Assembly: GCA_028688535.1 (NCBI GenBank)
Contig: JAQTXY010000082.1
Span: 1 to 7,616, forward strand
DNA: 7,616 nt
Direction: 5' to 3'
Origin: Methanothrix sp.
GTDB lineage: Archaea > Halobacteriota > Methanosarcinia > Methanotrichales > Methanotrichaceae
Every line of letters begins with the position of its first letter. The stretch's first letter is position 1. Shown here piece by piece: positions 5,689 to 7,616 of the stretch. The translations under genes were made by a program, and so were the position numbers. The notes under the pieces are model-generated. The model was given only the letters and a program-made list of their open reading frames with translations, ran no database searches and had not been told where the DNA came from.

Positions 5689-5710
5689 CAGAAAACGATG
5701 AATTCTAAAT

Positions 5711-5715
5711 GGTGG
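5711..5715 (+). promoter_or_regulatory. Ribosome binding site deciding a TTG start
   Basis: GGTGG lies 7 nt before the TTG at 5723. Nearby ATGs at 5698 and 5709 are out of frame, so this site and the family N-terminus (LQFFGAAQSVTGS) fix TTG as the start. Confidence 0.55.
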
Positions 5716-5722
5716 TCTTACA

Positions 5723-7135
5723 TTGATACTGCAATTCTTTGGGGCAGCGCAATCCGTTACCGGGTCAATGCATTTGGTAGAGGCAAATGGTAAGCGTGTG
5801 CTGCTGGACTGCGGAATGGTGCAGGGCAGACGGCAGGAATCCAGGAAGCTGAATTCTGAGTTTCCTTTTGACGTTATGAGCATCGATGCGGTAGTGCTGT
5901 CTCATGCCCATCTTGACCATAGCGGCAAATTGCCCATGCTGGTTAAAAATGGCTTTGACGGAAGCATTTTCTCGACATCAGCAACGCGCGACCTTTGTAG
6001 TGCCATGCTGCGCGACTCCGCCTCCCTTCAGGAGATGGACGCTAAATATGTAAACAAACTTAATGCCAAAAATGGACAGCCTTTTATTAAGCCGCTATAC
6101 ATAGCACGTGATGTTGCAGGCACACTACGCCTCTTTCAAACCCTTGAATACAATCGAAGATTTGAGATTCTTCCCGGCATAAAGCTCACCTTTAGGGACG
6201 CCGGACACATTCTTGGATCGGCCACGGTGACGCTGGAGATTGCTGAGGGGCAGGGGGAGAGGAAGGTGACAACGCTTGCCTTCACCGGTGATCTGGGAAG
6301 AAAAGGCGCCGCCGTAGTTAGAGATCCAGAGATCTTAAAGAGCGCTGATGTCCTCATCACAGAATCGACCTATGGAGGCCGTCATCACGGTCCAATGAAT
6401 GAGGCCAAAGAGAAGCTGGCAAGAATAGTAAGCGAGACGGCGCATAAAGGCGGCCTGCTTATAATTCCCGCATTTGCCGTAGGCAGAACTCAGGATGTAG
6501 TCTATCATCTGCACGAATTGATGGAGGCGAAACAGATTCCATCCATGCCTGTCTATGTGGACAGTCCCCTGGCAACCAATATCACAGAGATCTTCCGGCA
6601 GCATCCCGAGTGCTATGATGAGGAGACAGAGCGGCTCTTGCTTGCTGACGGAGGAATGGACCCCTTCGGCTTTGCCATGCTAAAGTACACCCACAGTACT
6701 GAGGAATCAAAGAGGCTCAACGACCTTAGAAGGCCGGCTATTATCATCAGTGCTTCGGGTATGTGCGAGGGTGGAAGAGTGCTGCATCACCTGCGCCGCA
6801 ATATCGGCGATCCCAAGACCACAGTTCTCTTCGTAGGATATCAGGCTGAGAATACTCTGGGTCGAAAGCTCCTGCAGGGAGACAAGACTGCGCGCATATA
6901 TGGCGAAGAGTATGAGGTGAGGGCCAGGATGGAGGAGATTGATGGCTACAGTGCCCATGCGGACGAGGGCGGGCTGCTCGATTTCATCTCCGCGATTGCC
7001 GACAGGCCAAAATTTGTGTTTGTGGTGCACGGCGAGCCAGATGCTGCCGCGGCTATGGCTGCGGGGCTACGCAAGATAGGATTTAGCGATGTCGCTATTC
7101 CGGCGAGAGGGGATCGCTTTTCCCTTTCAGAGTAG
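5723..7135 (+). CDS. MBL-fold beta-CASP RNA nuclease (archaeal CPSF2 / TTHA0252-like)
   Basis: 470 residues: a metallo-beta-lactamase fold with a beta-CASP insertion, the architecture of zinc-dependent RNA endo/exonucleases acting in RNA decay and 3'-end processing in the cytoplasm. MBL motifs are D29 (LLDCG), H61-H63-D65-H66 in HAHLDH, H162 (GHILGSA) and D190 (FTGD). Beta-CASP motifs are E214 (LITESTYG, motif A), H412 (GYSAHAD, motif B) and H436 (VVHGEPD, motif C). PAFAVGRTQ (249-257), VDSPLA (279-284) and SASGMCEGGRVLHHL (343-357) are further family hallmarks. All expected metal ligands are present, so it should be active. There is no N-terminal KH pair, which separates it from aCPSF1/FttA, the termination factor; length and layout fit the KH-less group. 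The start is TTG, with GGTGG 7 nt upstream and the normal family N-terminus. Its stop overlaps the end of the convergent gene by 9 bp. Precise RNA targets are unknown. Confidence 0.92.
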   Translation: MILQFFGAAQSVTGSMHLVEANGKRVLLDCGMVQGRRQESRKLNSEFPFDVMSIDAVVLSHAHLDHSGKLPMLVKNGFDGSIFSTSATRDLCSAMLRDSASLQEMDAKYVNKLNAKNGQPFIKPLYIARDVAGTLRLFQTLEYNRRFEILPGIKLTFRDAGHILGSATVTLEIAEGQGERKVTTLAFTGDLGRKGAAVVRDPEILKSADVLITESTYGGRHHGPMNEAKEKLARIVSETAHKGGLLIIPAFAVGRTQDVVYHLHELMEAKQIPSMPVYVDSPLATNITEIFRQHPECYDEETERLLLADGGMDPFGFAMLKYTHSTEESKRLNDLRRPAIIISASGMCEGGRVLHHLRRNIGDPKTTVLFVGYQAENTLGRKLLQGDKTARIYGEEYEVRARMEEIDGYSAHADEGGLLDFISAIADRPKFVFVVHGEPDAAAAMAAGLRKIGFSDVAIPARGDRFSLSE

Positions 7136-7616
7136 CGGCCTTCCCGGCGGCTCATCATCATCCAGGAAATGATTGATGCCCAGCCGGTCCGGATCGTTAT
7201 GCGGCTCGACCCCTTCGTGATAGCTATCTGATTGCATAAACTGCCTTACGGCGGCCGTGCCATAGTCTGGGCTGGCCCCACTCCATTCATCTTTCAGGAA
7301 ATTCTTGACGGAAGGAACGATGCTATTATAGCTGCCGAAGGACCAGTCCTCCCTGCTGAGAAAGGGCAGATAGAAGGTGAACTGATTCCAGAGGGGCAGG
7401 ATGGGATGATAATAGCCGGTCGCATTCTGGTATTTCTGGAAACGCAACTCCGGCCGGAAGATGGTGGCCCTCAGCAAGGCAGGGGACACCACGGTGGTAT
7501 TGTTGCCGGGAACAAAGGAGGTGAGGGCGAGAGGAGTGCCATAGGCCGGGTAGCTCAATGCTTGACTGTAGGCGCCGCTGCCGCCATAGAGATACATGGT
7601 CCCTTCACCACTGCCC
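7127..7616 (-). CDS. Unrecognised protein, C-terminal part (5' end beyond window)
   Basis: The frame is open to the right edge, reading GSGEGT before the first in-window ATG (7597), so that ATG is probably internal and 162 residues of a longer protein are seen. I recognise no family. The visible part is rich in aromatic residues, Pro, Ser and Gly (MYLYGGSGAYSQALSYPAYG), with NTT and NAT sequons, and has the look of an extracytoplasmic beta-rich protein. It then runs into YHPILPLWNQFTFYLPFL and ends in an acidic hydrophilic tail (HNDPDRL, DDDEPPGR). There is no transmembrane helix in this part. The strand and reading frame are supported by an uninterrupted frame of about 490 bp and by stopping tidily at the nuclease stop, but there is no homology support, so it remains hypothetical. 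Confidence 0.6.
   Translation of the reverse strand, partial: GSGEGTMYLYGGSGAYSQALSYPAYGTPLALTSFVPGNNTTVVSPALLRATIFRPELRFQKYQNATGYYHPILPLWNQFTFYLPFLSREDWSFGSYNSIVPSVKNFLKDEWSGASPDYGTAAVRQFMQSDSYHEGVEPHNDPDRLGINHFLDDDEPPGRPLL

Larger units (their letters stand above)
5534..5722. promoter_or_regulatory. Divergent intergenic region between the DUF2278 unit and the RNA nuclease gene
   Basis: This stretch of about 190 bp must hold two promoters. For the minus unit, ACTATTTAAT (5591-5600) is a TATA-like box giving a leader of about 35 nt. For the plus gene, AAGAATATTTACC (about 5618-5630) and TTAATATCAATATTC (about 5640-5654) are candidates, and the second would place the start point within or just after the 13-bp tandem repeat. 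No tRNA or clear ncRNA is visible. The boxes are read by eye and are only plausible. Confidence 0.35.

Noticed and set aside
5723..7135. aCPSF1/FttA, the archaeal termination factor
   Set aside because: No N-terminal KH domains are present; the protein begins directly with the MBL fold, so it belongs to the KH-less beta-CASP group.

Overview
The window looks like chromosome from a methanogenic archaeon of the order Methanosarcinales, most likely Methanothrix (Methanosaeta). The strongest marker is a clear gene for MC1, the small chromosomal protein typical of that group (3700-3972, minus). Supporting signs are Shine-Dalgarno sites of the GGAGG and AGGTGAT type, AT-rich TATA-like boxes upstream of genes, a secreted Cache-domain protein and a KH-less beta-CASP RNA nuclease. 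I see no mobile element, CRISPR array, tRNA or rRNA gene, and no phage or plasmid genes.

Layout from left to right. Bases 1-1837 (+) hold a glycogen debranching enzyme cut by the left edge. It meets tail-to-tail, with a 10-bp overlap, a minus-strand gene for an exported protein with three tandem Cache-like repeats (1828-3159). Upstream of that on the minus strand come a small lysine-rich protein (3237-3473), MC1 (3700-3972), and a two-gene unit: a 123-residue unknown protein with an HHxCxxC tail (5162-5533) followed by a DUF2278/YukJ-like protein with a lamin-tail-like C-terminus (4153-5157). A divergent intergenic region of about 190 bp carries a perfect 13-bp tandem repeat and leads into a plus-strand MBL/beta-CASP RNA nuclease (5723-7135). 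That gene again overlaps tail-to-tail, by 9 bp, with the C-terminal part of an unrecognised minus-strand gene running off the right edge (7127-7616).

Functionally this is a mixed housekeeping neighbourhood rather than one pathway: storage-polysaccharide breakdown, an extracytoplasmic ligand-binding protein, chromatin, and RNA decay or 3'-end processing. The least explained part is the coupled pair at 4153-5533. Its DUF2278 domain keeps a dense set of conserved His/Asp/Asn/Gln motifs that suggest a metal site or enzyme active site, but no function can be assigned from sequence. No gene-free stretch exceeds 300 bases. The longest are 3474-3699, 3973-4152 and 5534-5722, and their contents are listed as features.
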